Notes under the pieces: model-generated
Seen by the model: only the letters and a program-made list of their open reading frames with translations
Told to the model about the DNA's origin: nothing
Database searches by the model: none
Made by a program: the position numbers and the translations under genes
In this document: piece after piece, positions 1 to 9,654 of the stretch
Layout of the letters: every line of letters starts with the position of its first letter
Numbering within the stretch: the first letter of the stretch is position 1
Source of the DNA: an archaeon
GTDB taxonomy: Archaea; Nanobdellota; Nanobdellia; Woesearchaeales; GW2011-AR9
DNA length: 64,000 nt
Direction of reading: 5' to 3'
NCBI GenBank assembly: GCA_018670085.1
Contig: JABHRS010000007.1
Span: 1-64,000, forward strand

Positions 1-2
1 AT

Positions 3-188
3 TCACGAACAATTGCAAGTTTGGATAAGGGTGAGGCGATTGTAACTTCAATATTTACTAGATTTGCTGTTCCTTTGATAATTCCATTTTATCCTGATTT
101 TGTTGCTAAACGAAAGAAAGAAGCTATGTTGAAACAAGCTGTTTCAGGTAATGGTGGAACAGTTACACCTGGGTTTATGGGGATTTGA
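3..188 (+). CDS. HerA/DUF87-like ATPase, C-terminal end (truncated by window edge)
   Basis: Frame ending TGA at 186-188 translates ..[43 protein letters not shown].., resembling the C-terminal 'L..L.KGEA.V....TRF.V' segment of HerA-type ATPases. Confidence 0.5.
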   Translation, partial: SRTIASLDKGEAIVTSIFTRFAVPLIIPFYPDFVAKRKKEAMLKQAVSGNGGTVTPGFMGI

Positions 189-245
189 ACTAGTTTTTTA
201 CTTTACAATAGTAATTAATTTAAATGGGGTTCATTTTTTTCTAAC

Positions 246-1007
246 ATGTCAAAAATTGTCTTCGGACCGTCAATAACACTTGGTAGAAAATTAACTCAGT
301 CTGATTTTTTAGCATCTGAATCCTCTTTAAGATCTTATACAAATCTTTTAGATTCTGGATCTGATGTTTCCTACGCTGTACTTGTTAACAATATTGGATT
401 TTCTGATACTTTGGCAAAATATGGATCTGGTGGAGTTGCAGAACTTGTGGATGAAATTTCTGAGCGACGTGATGATTGCAATGCTGAAGGACGTTTATGT
501 CAGATTGTACAAATGCCAGAAGAATGATTTGAAGCAGAGTTGTTTGATAAAGATTTATTATCTTATTCTTTGGACTTAGCTGATGGTAATTATCAAGGAG
601 AATTTTTACGAGCGAACGTTGAGCCTGAACTGTTAAAGAGATATATTAGTCAACTTGGTTTGCCAGATTCGTCTGTTTTGTTTTCAGAAACTAAGGCTAA
701 AAATCTTGTTAATAAAAGAATTAAACAGTCTTGGAGAGGCATTGTTCAAAAGGTAGAGGGTTCAAATTCCGCTTATATTGGGACTCAACAGATTCGAAGT
801 CGCAAGGCTGTACCAATGTGCCGAGGAATTATGCTGGCATTTTATGAGCGACTTGTGATGCAAGGTTATGAAAAAGGAGAATTTTTTTTAAATAAAAAAG
901 AGAATATTGCTTTTGAGGAAAGTTTTGCTCTATATCGAAGAATTGCTCACTTGTTGCCAAATACTGCAGAAAAACCAGTACTTGAAATAAAAACTCATTT
1001 TTTCTAA
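246..1007 (+). pseudogene. Hypothetical protein split by one in-frame TGA (ORFs 246-527 and 540-1007 share a frame)
   Basis: Both ORFs are in the same frame, separated only by TGA 525-527. The second half has only a TTG candidate start. Confidence 0.5.
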
Positions 1008-1012
1008 TTTAA

Positions 1013-1486
1013 TTAATACTCACTCATGCCTTGAGTCACCTGTGCTTTATTATAAGAAATCAACCTCTGCAAATAACTATGTAAATCAACAGATATTGGA
1101 ATAGCATCTATCTTTAGTTTTTTGCCAAGTTGTAAAGTGTAAGTGTCGAACTTTTTATCAAGAAAATTTTGTTTTCTTTCTAACTCAGGGATTGTTATAT
1201 ATTTGATTTTTCGATGGCCAATTTCTAAATGATCACTAAAGAATTTAACTCCATGTTTTACTTTGTTGCTGTTTAGAAAAATTCCTAAGATAATTAGTAA
1301 AAAAATAATCCCTGCTGCAGAAAATTTGATGATTCCTTCAGTACTTTTGTCTAAATCTAATAAAGAAATGTTAACTAAAATAGCTAAAAAGAATAATGTA
1401 GATAGGATAACTAGTGAAATTGTTTTTGGAATTAAGATTCGTGACTTGTGAAGTGGTAGTTGGTACAAAGGTTTCTGTGCTTGCAT
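1013..1486 (-). CDS. Small membrane protein with two predicted TM helices
   Basis: ORF with two hydrophobic stretches near the N-terminus. Confidence 0.5.
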   Translation of the reverse strand: MQAQKPLYQLPLHKSRILIPKTISLVILSTLFFLAILVNISLLDLDKSTEGIIKFSAAGIIFLLIILGIFLNSNKVKHGVKFFSDHLEIGHRKIKYITIPELERKQNFLDKKFDTYTLQLGKKLKIDAIPISVDLHSYLQRLISYNKAQVTQGMSEY

Positions 1487-1560
1487 GAAAAAATAGAATG
1501 TATTTGTGGTTATAATAGTTTCTTTATTAATGTGGTATAGAAAAGTTTATAACTAGCTCA

Positions 1561-2043
1561 TTGACTAGTAGTAACATGAACCAATATAACATGATGATTT
1601 TAGAAGATGGACCAATTGTAGGATTACACATATTACAAACAAGCGCCTATGTTACAATGATTAGAGAAAATCCAGGACTTTTACATGAAAATGTGGGGGA
1701 TTTTTATTCAAATACAGCAGTTGAAGATTTGGGAACTGTAATCCTGGCTACCGATGTGGAACATCAGGGAGCTTCACTTATGGATGATGTGGTGTTAGTT
1801 AATGCAAGTGAAGTTGATTCTTTGGATTGTAATACATCTACAGATTATGTGATTCAAGGGGAAACTGGGGTTAGACTCTATTCACCAGATGCACAGCTAT
1901 CTGGAAAGTCAGATGAAATTAGAACTATGTACAGTATGATATCATTGCCAGTTTTGGAAGCTTTATCAATTGATATGGAACGCGGATCAGTTCCACCACA
2001 ATTAAAAAAAATGGAAGCTACACTTGCTAGATTACTGAAGTAG
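1561..2043 (+). CDS. Hypothetical protein
   Basis: 160-aa intact ORF. Confidence 0.5.
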   Translation: MTSSNMNQYNMMILEDGPIVGLHILQTSAYVTMIRENPGLLHENVGDFYSNTAVEDLGTVILATDVEHQGASLMDDVVLVNASEVDSLDCNTSTDYVIQGETGVRLYSPDAQLSGKSDEIRTMYSMISLPVLEALSIDMERGSVPPQLKKMEATLARLLK

Positions 2044-2150
2044 GAAAACTTTTTTTATTTTAATATTAACAGCTATTCTTGAAAAACACTAACATCTCAT
2101 CTATTTTTTAATATAGTTATCTTTTTAAAATAATTTTGTAATTTGAACTT

Positions 2151-3101
2151 ATGACAAATTCAAATGAAAAATATGGTAAACACTTGCCAATAATTAGACT
2201 TCTTTCAATTCTGATTGTCGGAATAATTGTTCTTTCCGGAACTACTCATGCAAGATTTGCAGTACCAGGAGCAGATAGTGATTCAGATGGATTATCTAAC
2301 CTTGAAGAACGATTTTTGTATGGAACTGACCCATATGATTGGGACACTGACAATGATCATTTAAGCGATGGTGATGAGTTAAACATTTATTTTACAGATC
2401 CTCTTGATCAAGATATGGATTCAGATAGATTGTATGATTATGAAATTTTACAGTATGGGACTTCTCCATTTAAGGCGGACACAGATTATGATGGGTTATC
2501 TGATTATGAAGAAGTAACTCGTTATAACACTGATCCTAATTTGGCTGATACTGATAGTGACTTGTTTAATGATAGAGATGAGTTAATCTTGTATATGACA
2601 GATCCATTGGATGTAAATGATTTTCCAATGCCAGATTTAGTAGTAAATAATTTTTTGGTAGAATTTTTTGAAAATGAAACCAGTGAACTAAAAGGAGAAT
2701 ACCCACAAACAGTTGGAGTTACTGCTATAATAGAAAACCAAGGAAATTATCGGACTAATATTTGGCCTAATAGATTGTTGATGGATTATTATATAGAATA
2801 TACAGATTATGATTCTCAATTAGTTAGTTTTAGAGGAACTAGAACTATCTCTTTAACTGATGCAATTATTCCAGGAGAAATGCAAGTAGGGGAAGTGATT
2901 ACTATCTCAGAATTTTTAGTAACCTCTTTTGATGAAGCTACTTATGATGCGTTAGTATCTGGAAGTTTTTTGATTGTGTTTGATGTGGAATTTGAACTTG
3001 ATTCAAGTTATATGGTAATTGAAAGCGATGAACTGAATAATGAGTATACTGGGTCTTATTCGTTTTCTCCGAGAGGAGTTCCAACAATTTCAATGAGTTA
3101 A
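2151..3101 (+). CDS. Secreted protein with thrombospondin type-3-like Ca-binding repeats and a CARDB-like C-terminal domain
   Basis: Signal-like N-terminus; repeated DSDSDGLSNLEE / DTDNDHLSDGDE / DTDYDGLSDYEE motifs. Confidence 0.75.
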   Translation: MTNSNEKYGKHLPIIRLLSILIVGIIVLSGTTHARFAVPGADSDSDGLSNLEERFLYGTDPYDWDTDNDHLSDGDELNIYFTDPLDQDMDSDRLYDYEILQYGTSPFKADTDYDGLSDYEEVTRYNTDPNLADTDSDLFNDRDELILYMTDPLDVNDFPMPDLVVNNFLVEFFENETSELKGEYPQTVGVTAIIENQGNYRTNIWPNRLLMDYYIEYTDYDSQLVSFRGTRTISLTDAIIPGEMQVGEVITISEFLVTSFDEATYDALVSGSFLIVFDVEFELDSSYMVIESDELNNEYTGSYSFSPRGVPTISMS

Positions 3102-3181
3102 TTTTTTTTATTTTTTATTTTTATCTTAATTTTTGTGTTATTTTTTGTTTTTATCAATTACAAACATTTAACTAGTCAAAT

Positions 3182-4336
3182 TTGTTAGTTGTAATTATGC
3201 CACACTCAGATTTACATTTACCACACACTTGGAAATATTTTATGCATTCAGAACTTAATCAACTAAATATTTCTTTGGCAATTCGAGGATTTGCTTTTTC
3301 GATTTTATCATTATTTGTTCCTGCTTACTTACACAGTGAACTTGGTTACGCTGTTTCTGAAGTGTTATGGTTTTTTGTTTACTTTGCATTAGTACTTGCA
3401 ATATCGTCTCCATTTTTGGTATTAATTTCATCAAAAATTGGGTTTAAACATATGATGATTCTTAGTATGCCTTTGCAATTAATATATCTATTTTCATTAC
3501 ATTTACTATCAACACATACATTCTCATTGTTTTATGTGGCATTGGCGTTAGGTCTTGGTATTGCAAGTTTTAACATTGGTGTGCATTTAGAATTTCAATC
3601 AATAAGTCACGCTAAAAGTCGAGGAAAAGAAGTTGGTTCAAGGCAAGCAGCACGATTACTTGGTTTATTATTTGGTCCACTTCTTGGTGGAGGATTAATT
3701 CATTATTTTGGTTTTATTATTGTGTTTTGTATTGTTGCTGTGTTGGTTGCAATTTCATCATTATTTTTATTCATGAGTAAAGAGCACCATGGGAAATTAA
3801 ACGTATCTTGGAAAAGATTGGGTAAAGCATTTGATGTTAAATTGGCACTATATTATCTTTATCGTGGGTCTTGGATTATTGCAACCGGGGTACTTTGGCC
3901 TTTATTTATTTTTTTACAGCTTGGAAGTTATTTGGCGCTTGGAGTAATTGGAACATTGATGTCATTAATCACAGTGTTCTTAGTTTTTTACATGGGAAAG
4001 AAAAGTGATAAAATTGGAAAACATAAAATTGTTCATTTTTCAGCAGTCCCTGAAGCAATAGTTTGGATTTTTAGAGGATTTTTTGCAAGTTTAGGTGGAA
4101 TTGTCGGAATGTCAATATTTCAATCTTTAACAAGCAGTTCATTGATGGCACCACTTTTGGCAATTGAATACAACAAAGCTAAGAAAACTGGTACTGTTTT
4201 AGAGTATTATATCTGGAGACAATTATTTATTGGCCTTGGAAGAGCATTAATACTAGGGTTTACTTTAATTGTTGGAAGTTTTGTTGCTAGTTTTGCTTTT
4301 GTTGGTTTAGGAACTTTCTTTGTATTTTTACTTTAG
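3182..4336 (+). CDS. MFS-type transporter
   Basis: 384 aa, about 12 hydrophobic segments; 'SRGKEVGSRQAARLLGLLFGPLLGGGL'. Confidence 0.75.
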   Translation: MLVVIMPHSDLHLPHTWKYFMHSELNQLNISLAIRGFAFSILSLFVPAYLHSELGYAVSEVLWFFVYFALVLAISSPFLVLISSKIGFKHMMILSMPLQLIYLFSLHLLSTHTFSLFYVALALGLGIASFNIGVHLEFQSISHAKSRGKEVGSRQAARLLGLLFGPLLGGGLIHYFGFIIVFCIVAVLVAISSLFLFMSKEHHGKLNVSWKRLGKAFDVKLALYYLYRGSWIIATGVLWPLFIFLQLGSYLALGVIGTLMSLITVFLVFYMGKKSDKIGKHKIVHFSAVPEAIVWIFRGFFASLGGIVGMSIFQSLTSSSLMAPLLAIEYNKAKKTGTVLEYYIWRQLFIGLGRALILGFTLIVGSFVASFAFVGLGTFFVFLL

Positions 4337-4366
4337 ATTTCTTTTTATATTAGCTTTCTAATTAAA

Positions 4367-5014
4367 GTGATTATGATTAATGAATTCGAAGATAAACTGC
4401 TGATACAACTATTAGAACTGCAACATGGGGCAATTGAGATTTCGGAATTAAAAGAGACTTGCAGTCAGGTTGATTGGGCTAAAGGTTTTCCAGAATCAAA
4501 GGAGGCCTTTTGGAATTGTGCAGCTTTTATGTGGCAGCGAAAAATAAAGAAAGATAAGAGGGAGATGATTAAATTAGAGATTCAAAATTTATTAGGAACA
4601 AGTAAACATAAGAACATTGATATTGGGAGTGGAAGCTATTCTTACATCCCATCTGTTGCATTTGATTGTTCCAAAAAGATGTTGGATTTTAATGATTCTG
4701 TTTTGGAAAAAGTGCAAGGAGATATTGAGGCTAAGTGGCCGTTTGAAAATGAATCTTTTGAAACTGTGACTGCCGTGTTTGTTCTGAACTATTTGAAAAA
4801 TTTAGATTTAGTATTCTCTGAAATTAAACGAGTATTAAATCAAAATGGGAAACTCATAGCTGTGATCTCAGCTACTGGGGTAACTGGACTTCATAAGGCA
4901 CAAGAGAAACAACAAAGAAGCTTTGAATCTTGGAAGGAATTATTTAGTAATTATTTTGCGGTGGAAAAAAGTTATAAGAAGGATGGGCTGTGGTTTTTTT
5001 GTTTGGAATTATAA
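4367..5014 (+). CDS. SAM-dependent methyltransferase (class I)
   Basis: 'NIDIGSGSYSYIPS' and 'WPFENESFETVTAVFVLNYLKNLDLVFSEIKRVLNQNGKLI' motifs. Confidence 0.75.
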   Translation: MIMINEFEDKLLIQLLELQHGAIEISELKETCSQVDWAKGFPESKEAFWNCAAFMWQRKIKKDKREMIKLEIQNLLGTSKHKNIDIGSGSYSYIPSVAFDCSKKMLDFNDSVLEKVQGDIEAKWPFENESFETVTAVFVLNYLKNLDLVFSEIKRVLNQNGKLIAVISATGVTGLHKAQEKQQRSFESWKELFSNYFAVEKSYKKDGLWFFCLEL

Positions 5015-5027
5015 TAAACTGAGAACA

Positions 5028-5711
5028 TTAACGATACAAATCTGACTGAGAATTATCTTTACTTGCAACATACATTGCACTAACTTTATCCTTTAGAGCC
5101 AAAGATACACTAGCTGCTTTTGCAACCCGATCACTTTCGAATTGATAGTTACCCGCCTTTACATCAGCTAATTTGCGCTCAATTGCACTTTGTAATTCTA
5201 CTGCTTGTTCAGCTGAGTTGGCTGCAACATAACCCTTAGCTACACTAGTGTCATAAATATTTTTCATCTGGTCATAAAGTTGAGTGATTGGCTCTTGACT
5301 CATTTGAAGAATTTGTTGTTGATACTGCATAGATAATGTATTTTCATGGGGGATATGACCTGGTATTCCAAAAGTCTCATCAGCAACAGTAGCTTCTAAA
5401 GAATTATCTTTTTTTGATTTAGTTTTTTCTTCAAGAGATTTTTTTTCTTGGTCTTTTTCTTCTTCTTTTTCAGTAGAAGATCCTCTATGAGCTTCAAAGA
5501 TTTCTTTCTCAGCTGCACTCATTCCTTCAGAGGATGTAGCTGTAACTTGATCGATTGGAACTTTTTCTTCTAGTTCCTGTTCATCACGTAGATTTTTCTC
5601 AGCAGATTTTATTTTTGCTTTTAGTTTTTCAAGTTCTAATTTTTTTTTAAGCTGTTCTGCTTCTAATTTTTTCAAATCTTTTAGTGCTTGATTTGCGTCT
5701 TCAGTTGACAT
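5028..5711 (-). CDS. Hypothetical coiled-coil protein
   Basis: 227-aa ORF rich in K/E heptads. Confidence 0.5.
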   Translation of the reverse strand: MSTEDANQALKDLKKLEAEQLKKKLELEKLKAKIKSAEKNLRDEQELEEKVPIDQVTATSSEGMSAAEKEIFEAHRGSSTEKEEEKDQEKKSLEEKTKSKKDNSLEATVADETFGIPGHIPHENTLSMQYQQQILQMSQEPITQLYDQMKNIYDTSVAKGYVAANSAEQAVELQSAIERKLADVKAGNYQFESDRVAKAASVSLALKDKVSAMYVASKDNSQSDLYR

Positions 5712-5753
5712 ACTATTTAGAAGGAGAGGAACTTTAAAAGAACTTTGTTAAGT

Positions 5754-7157
5754 TTACCAAGTTACCATTCGGTGAGCTTTCTTAAAATAATGATAAGATG
5801 CCCAGCAAACTCCATGCGCCATTCCAGCACCATTACCTAATTTTTTGCTTTTTGTGGAAGAAGATTTATTCTTCTTTTTAGGTGGGTTTAAAAAATCACC
5901 AAAAAGTCGATGTAATAAAGGAAGTTGTTCCTTTTCTTTTCTGGAATTTTTGTTCTTGTTAAAAGGACTGCTATCAGAATATTTTCCTTTGATATCTAAG
6001 CCACAAGCCTCTTGATAGTATCTTTCAAGTTCACTCCCAAGCCCATGCATAGCAGTTAAAACTGATTGAGAAACATTACCAAGTAATTCCATATTCTCGT
6101 CGTTTTTCATTTTTTTGTATTTTGCGATAGTCTCTTTATCCCAATCATAAACCCGGTATTCCATATTTAATTCTCCAACATGGACAGGACCCCTTTGATA
6201 ACCATCTTGAACAAATTTCATATGAGGACGAGTTCGATATTGAAAAGTAATTAACACGCAATGTGATAAATCTGGATGATGAGCTACAATCTCAATATCA
6301 ATCATAGCACTTTCGAAAGCTGAAATTAATGATACAGAATCTTGATGGGAACCCTTCATCTGTAGACGTTGAACTGTTTTCAAATAAGGTTTGATCCAAG
6401 TTACATACATTTGAATGATATCAAAATGTTGACGAAGATATTTTAACTGAAATTCACGTCTATTTTCATGTTCTTTCCATGTACGCTTTTTCCATTCGAT
6501 AAAGTGTCTTAAATGTCTAAGCAATACTCTTCTAACTGACATGTTAAAGTCAGTTAACCCATCAACGTAATCTTCCATCTCTTTTGGATCTTTGAATGGT
6601 GGTGCATCAAAAAATAGATCTGGAAGTGCAACGAATTCTAACTGTGCTGCCATTCCAAACACACTACTTGGACTTTTTCCACCACCTTGAACTAAATCAA
6701 CAAACATTCCTTTAAGTGTGATTTCATCTGAGTTTTTTCTATCCTTCATAGCTTTACCTTCTTGAGCTCGGCTTCCACGATAGTATTCTCTTCTTTCATC
6801 AATAATTCTAAGTTCTCGAACCATTTGAAATAATTCTTTCACCATTTTTCCGATAGTTGCTAAATATTGGCCTACTTTATCTTGTTGAACTCCAAGACGT
6901 TGTTGTGTTACACCAAAAAAAGCGGAATTTTCACTAGCTGAAAAACTGTCTTCAATTTTTTCAATTAAAGGATAACTGTGTTTGAGCAAATCTAAAACCC
7001 AATAATAAGGTTCTTCAACGCTTAAATCTCCAATTTCATATCGAAGTTGGTAACGTTTTTCTGATTTTGGAAAACCAGTTTTTAGAAATTGGCCATTAAT
7101 AATTTCATAGATTTCTTCTTCAAAACCAAATTCCTCTAGAAGTTTGCTACTAACCAT
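5754..7157 (-). CDS. Hypothetical conserved-type protein (467 aa)
   Basis: Long intact ORF; no recognised domain. Confidence 0.6.
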   Translation of the reverse strand: MVSSKLLEEFGFEEEIYEIINGQFLKTGFPKSEKRYQLRYEIGDLSVEEPYYWVLDLLKHSYPLIEKIEDSFSASENSAFFGVTQQRLGVQQDKVGQYLATIGKMVKELFQMVRELRIIDERREYYRGSRAQEGKAMKDRKNSDEITLKGMFVDLVQGGGKSPSSVFGMAAQLEFVALPDLFFDAPPFKDPKEMEDYVDGLTDFNMSVRRVLLRHLRHFIEWKKRTWKEHENRREFQLKYLRQHFDIIQMYVTWIKPYLKTVQRLQMKGSHQDSVSLISAFESAMIDIEIVAHHPDLSHCVLITFQYRTRPHMKFVQDGYQRGPVHVGELNMEYRVYDWDKETIAKYKKMKNDENMELLGNVSQSVLTAMHGLGSELERYYQEACGLDIKGKYSDSSPFNKNKNSRKEKEQLPLLHRLFGDFLNPPKKKNKSSSTKSKKLGNGAGMAHGVCWASYHYFKKAHRMVTW

Positions 7158-7320
7158 TTATACCTCAATGAATAATAAAGCAGTTTGCCTTTAAATCTCT
7201 TTCTAATATGAACTTGCTTTGAAAGAAAATTCTTATATAGTTGTTTGAGTTATTTAATCAAGTTTTGTAATATTTATCATTCAAAATTAACTTTATTGAA
7301 AATTAACTGGTGAAATAAAA

Positions 7321-9504
7321 ATGGTGGAAATAGGTTCTGGATCTGGGTTTACAACAGGGTATCTTTCTGCTATGGATCGTGATAGTGGAGGGTCTGATCA
7401 TGGCCCTAACAGTGGTGGAGGACATCATTGCGGTGAAGATCATGGAACTGGTGGATCAACTGGTGATTTAGGAATTAAAGCCGGAGATTTTGGAATGAGT
7501 TTTTTGATGGGAATTGGATCAACTTCTACTGTGCCAGGAATTTTAGCAAAAATAAGAACAGGGGCTAAAACACTTGAGCTTGGACTTGGAAATCGTCCAG
7601 GTGGAAAAGGTGGACAAGGTGGACATAGTGCAGGAATGTATGGAAAAAAACAACGTCAAGCATTAAGAGAAGCTGCTAAAGCAAACAGAGTTGATTTTAC
7701 ATTACACACTTCAGTTGGAGTTCAAGGTTTAGCAGGACAAGGACAACAAGGTTTTTCTCGTGAAACTAAAGAGATGAGTATCCAAGAAATTAAACGGGCA
7801 TTAGAATTTGCAGCAGATGTTGGAGAAGGTGGACCAGTTGTTGTACACACCGGTGAATATCAACGTCCAATGAAAAGTGCTAAATGGAATGAAGATGGAG
7901 AATGGAAAGATAAATTTGAGTGGTATGATAACGAAGATCAACGTGGAAGTTACCAAGTTGTAGATACTAGAACAGGGCAAGTGATAACTGAGGCTAGACG
8001 AGGAAGAACTATTACAAGGCCAGTTTGGAAAAGATTTAATGAAAAAGATAAACTTTGGGCTGAGAAAGAAGGAAGAAGTTATACAGATTCTAACGGTACC
8101 AAAGTTGAAGAGGGAGATTACATTGATTATTGGGGTAATAAAGTTGAGAGGGCAACCAGAGTACCTGTATGGAATGAAAACAAACAGGAGTTCGAAACTA
8201 ATCAACTAACTTGGGATAAACTAACTGAAGAAGCTGGAGATTTAACTTTTGAAGCGAAGGAATTTTGGAGAGAGAATCGTAATGCAGGTGATAAAGTCTG
8301 GGATAAATCAATTTGGAAGAGATTTAAAGATGTGAAAGATGTGAATGAAATTAATGTGTATGAAGAAGAAGCGCATGTAATTAGTTCACTAGAAACACAA
8401 GCAGCAAGTTCTAGAGCTTTTGCACAGCAGTATGTGCAGGATTTTAATGAAAATATTAATGATCTTGAAAAACTAAAGAAGACTATGGAGATCTACAAAG
8501 AGATTGAAGAGACAACTGATGAAGATGAGAAATGGAGATTGTTAAAAGAAGTTCAAGTTGATAGATATGGTTTTGTTCCAAGAGATAAAAAATTACCAAC
8601 AGAACTTTTACTCCAAGACATTAAAAGTAAAGAAAGTAGAATTAGACAAGCAAGAGATTCAGCTGCAGGACAATTTTCTCAAGCACAAGATCAGATGGAG
8701 ACTTTAAAACATATTCAAAGTGCTCAAACTTACGCATTAAGTGAAGCTTATGACAGTTATGCAAGGGGTGGAGTTTACGCTTGGGAAAAATCAAAAGAGC
8801 TTGAGAGAAAAGGTAAGTTAAAGAAACACCTAAATCTTGCTATGGAAAATTTATTTCCTGAAGCGTATGGTGCGCACCCTGATGAGATTATTGATCTTGT
8901 AAAGAGTTCTAGGGATCGAATGCAGACTTTGATGATGCAGAAAGGATATAACGAAAAAGAAGCGAAGGATGCTGCTAAAAAAAGTTTGTCAATGACCTTT
9001 GATACTGGGCATATGAATATGTGGCGAAAATATTGGAAAGGAGACCCTAGCAAAGATCCAGCACAAAATGATAAAGATTTTGATAAATGGGCTTTGCAGA
9101 TGACTGGAAAAATGGTGAAAGCAGGTGTTGTAGGGCACGTGCATTTAGATGATAATTATGGGTATCAAGATGAACATTTGGCACCAGGTGAAGGCAATGC
9201 ACCAATTAAAGATATGGTTAGAATTTTAAAAGAAAATGGTTATGAAGGTGAATTAATTGTAGAACCAGGAGCAGATTTTACAACTGATAATGGAGGGTTT
9301 CAATCAGTTATGAAAACTTGGAAACATTTTGATACTCCAATTAAAGGAACTGGAAGCAATTTTGGTCGAGCTACAGCACAAGGAAAAAGCTGGGGTAATA
9401 TTCAGTATGGATTTTTTGGGCAGAATGCACCTCCATATTTTACCTTTGGTGGATATTCACCATCAGAAGATTGGACACTTTGGACTGGAGTTCCTTTGGA
9501 ATAG
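7321..9504 (+). CDS. Xylose-isomerase-like TIM-barrel (sugar phosphate isomerase/epimerase-like) protein with about 350-aa internal insertion
   Basis: N-terminal 'ALEFAADVGEGGPVVVHTGEYQ' and C-terminal 'MTFDTGHMNMW...VVGHVHLDDNYG..DEHLAPGEGNAPIKDMVRILKENGYEGELIVEPG' match AP-endonuclease-2 family motifs. Confidence 0.75.
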   Translation: MVEIGSGSGFTTGYLSAMDRDSGGSDHGPNSGGGHHCGEDHGTGGSTGDLGIKAGDFGMSFLMGIGSTSTVPGILAKIRTGAKTLELGLGNRPGGKGGQGGHSAGMYGKKQRQALREAAKANRVDFTLHTSVGVQGLAGQGQQGFSRETKEMSIQEIKRALEFAADVGEGGPVVVHTGEYQRPMKSAKWNEDGEWKDKFEWYDNEDQRGSYQVVDTRTGQVITEARRGRTITRPVWKRFNEKDKLWAEKEGRSYTDSNGTKVEEGDYIDYWGNKVERATRVPVWNENKQEFETNQLTWDKLTEEAGDLTFEAKEFWRENRNAGDKVWDKSIWKRFKDVKDVNEINVYEEEAHVISSLETQAASSRAFAQQYVQDFNENINDLEKLKKTMEIYKEIEETTDEDEKWRLLKEVQVDRYGFVPRDKKLPTELLLQDIKSKESRIRQARDSAAGQFSQAQDQMETLKHIQSAQTYALSEAYDSYARGGVYAWEKSKELERKGKLKKHLNLAMENLFPEAYGAHPDEIIDLVKSSRDRMQTLMMQKGYNEKEAKDAAKKSLSMTFDTGHMNMWRKYWKGDPSKDPAQNDKDFDKWALQMTGKMVKAGVVGHVHLDDNYGYQDEHLAPGEGNAPIKDMVRILKENGYEGELIVEPGADFTTDNGGFQSVMKTWKHFDTPIKGTGSNFGRATAQGKSWGNIQYGFFGQNAPPYFTFGGYSPSEDWTLWTGVPLE

Positions 9505-9654
9505 AACTAGATTATTTTTTTCGCTTGTTTTTCTGAACTCTTTTTGTTGATTTAATAAATAATGGGACTTGTTAACCTGGTTTTAAATTTTAGTTATTTT
9601 ACTTTTAACTAGTATATATTTATAAAGTTTTAATGTCCGTAAATATTCATAAAC

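Noticed and set aside
246-1007. Genome-wide TGA reassignment to Trp
   Set aside because: TGA clearly terminates several genes in the window (e.g. 13244, 56784, 60663, 62159), so only a local nonsense or recoding event is plausible.
7801-8205. 134-aa antisense ORF in the TIM-barrel gene
   Set aside because: Phe/Ile/Ser-rich shadow of a charged coding region.
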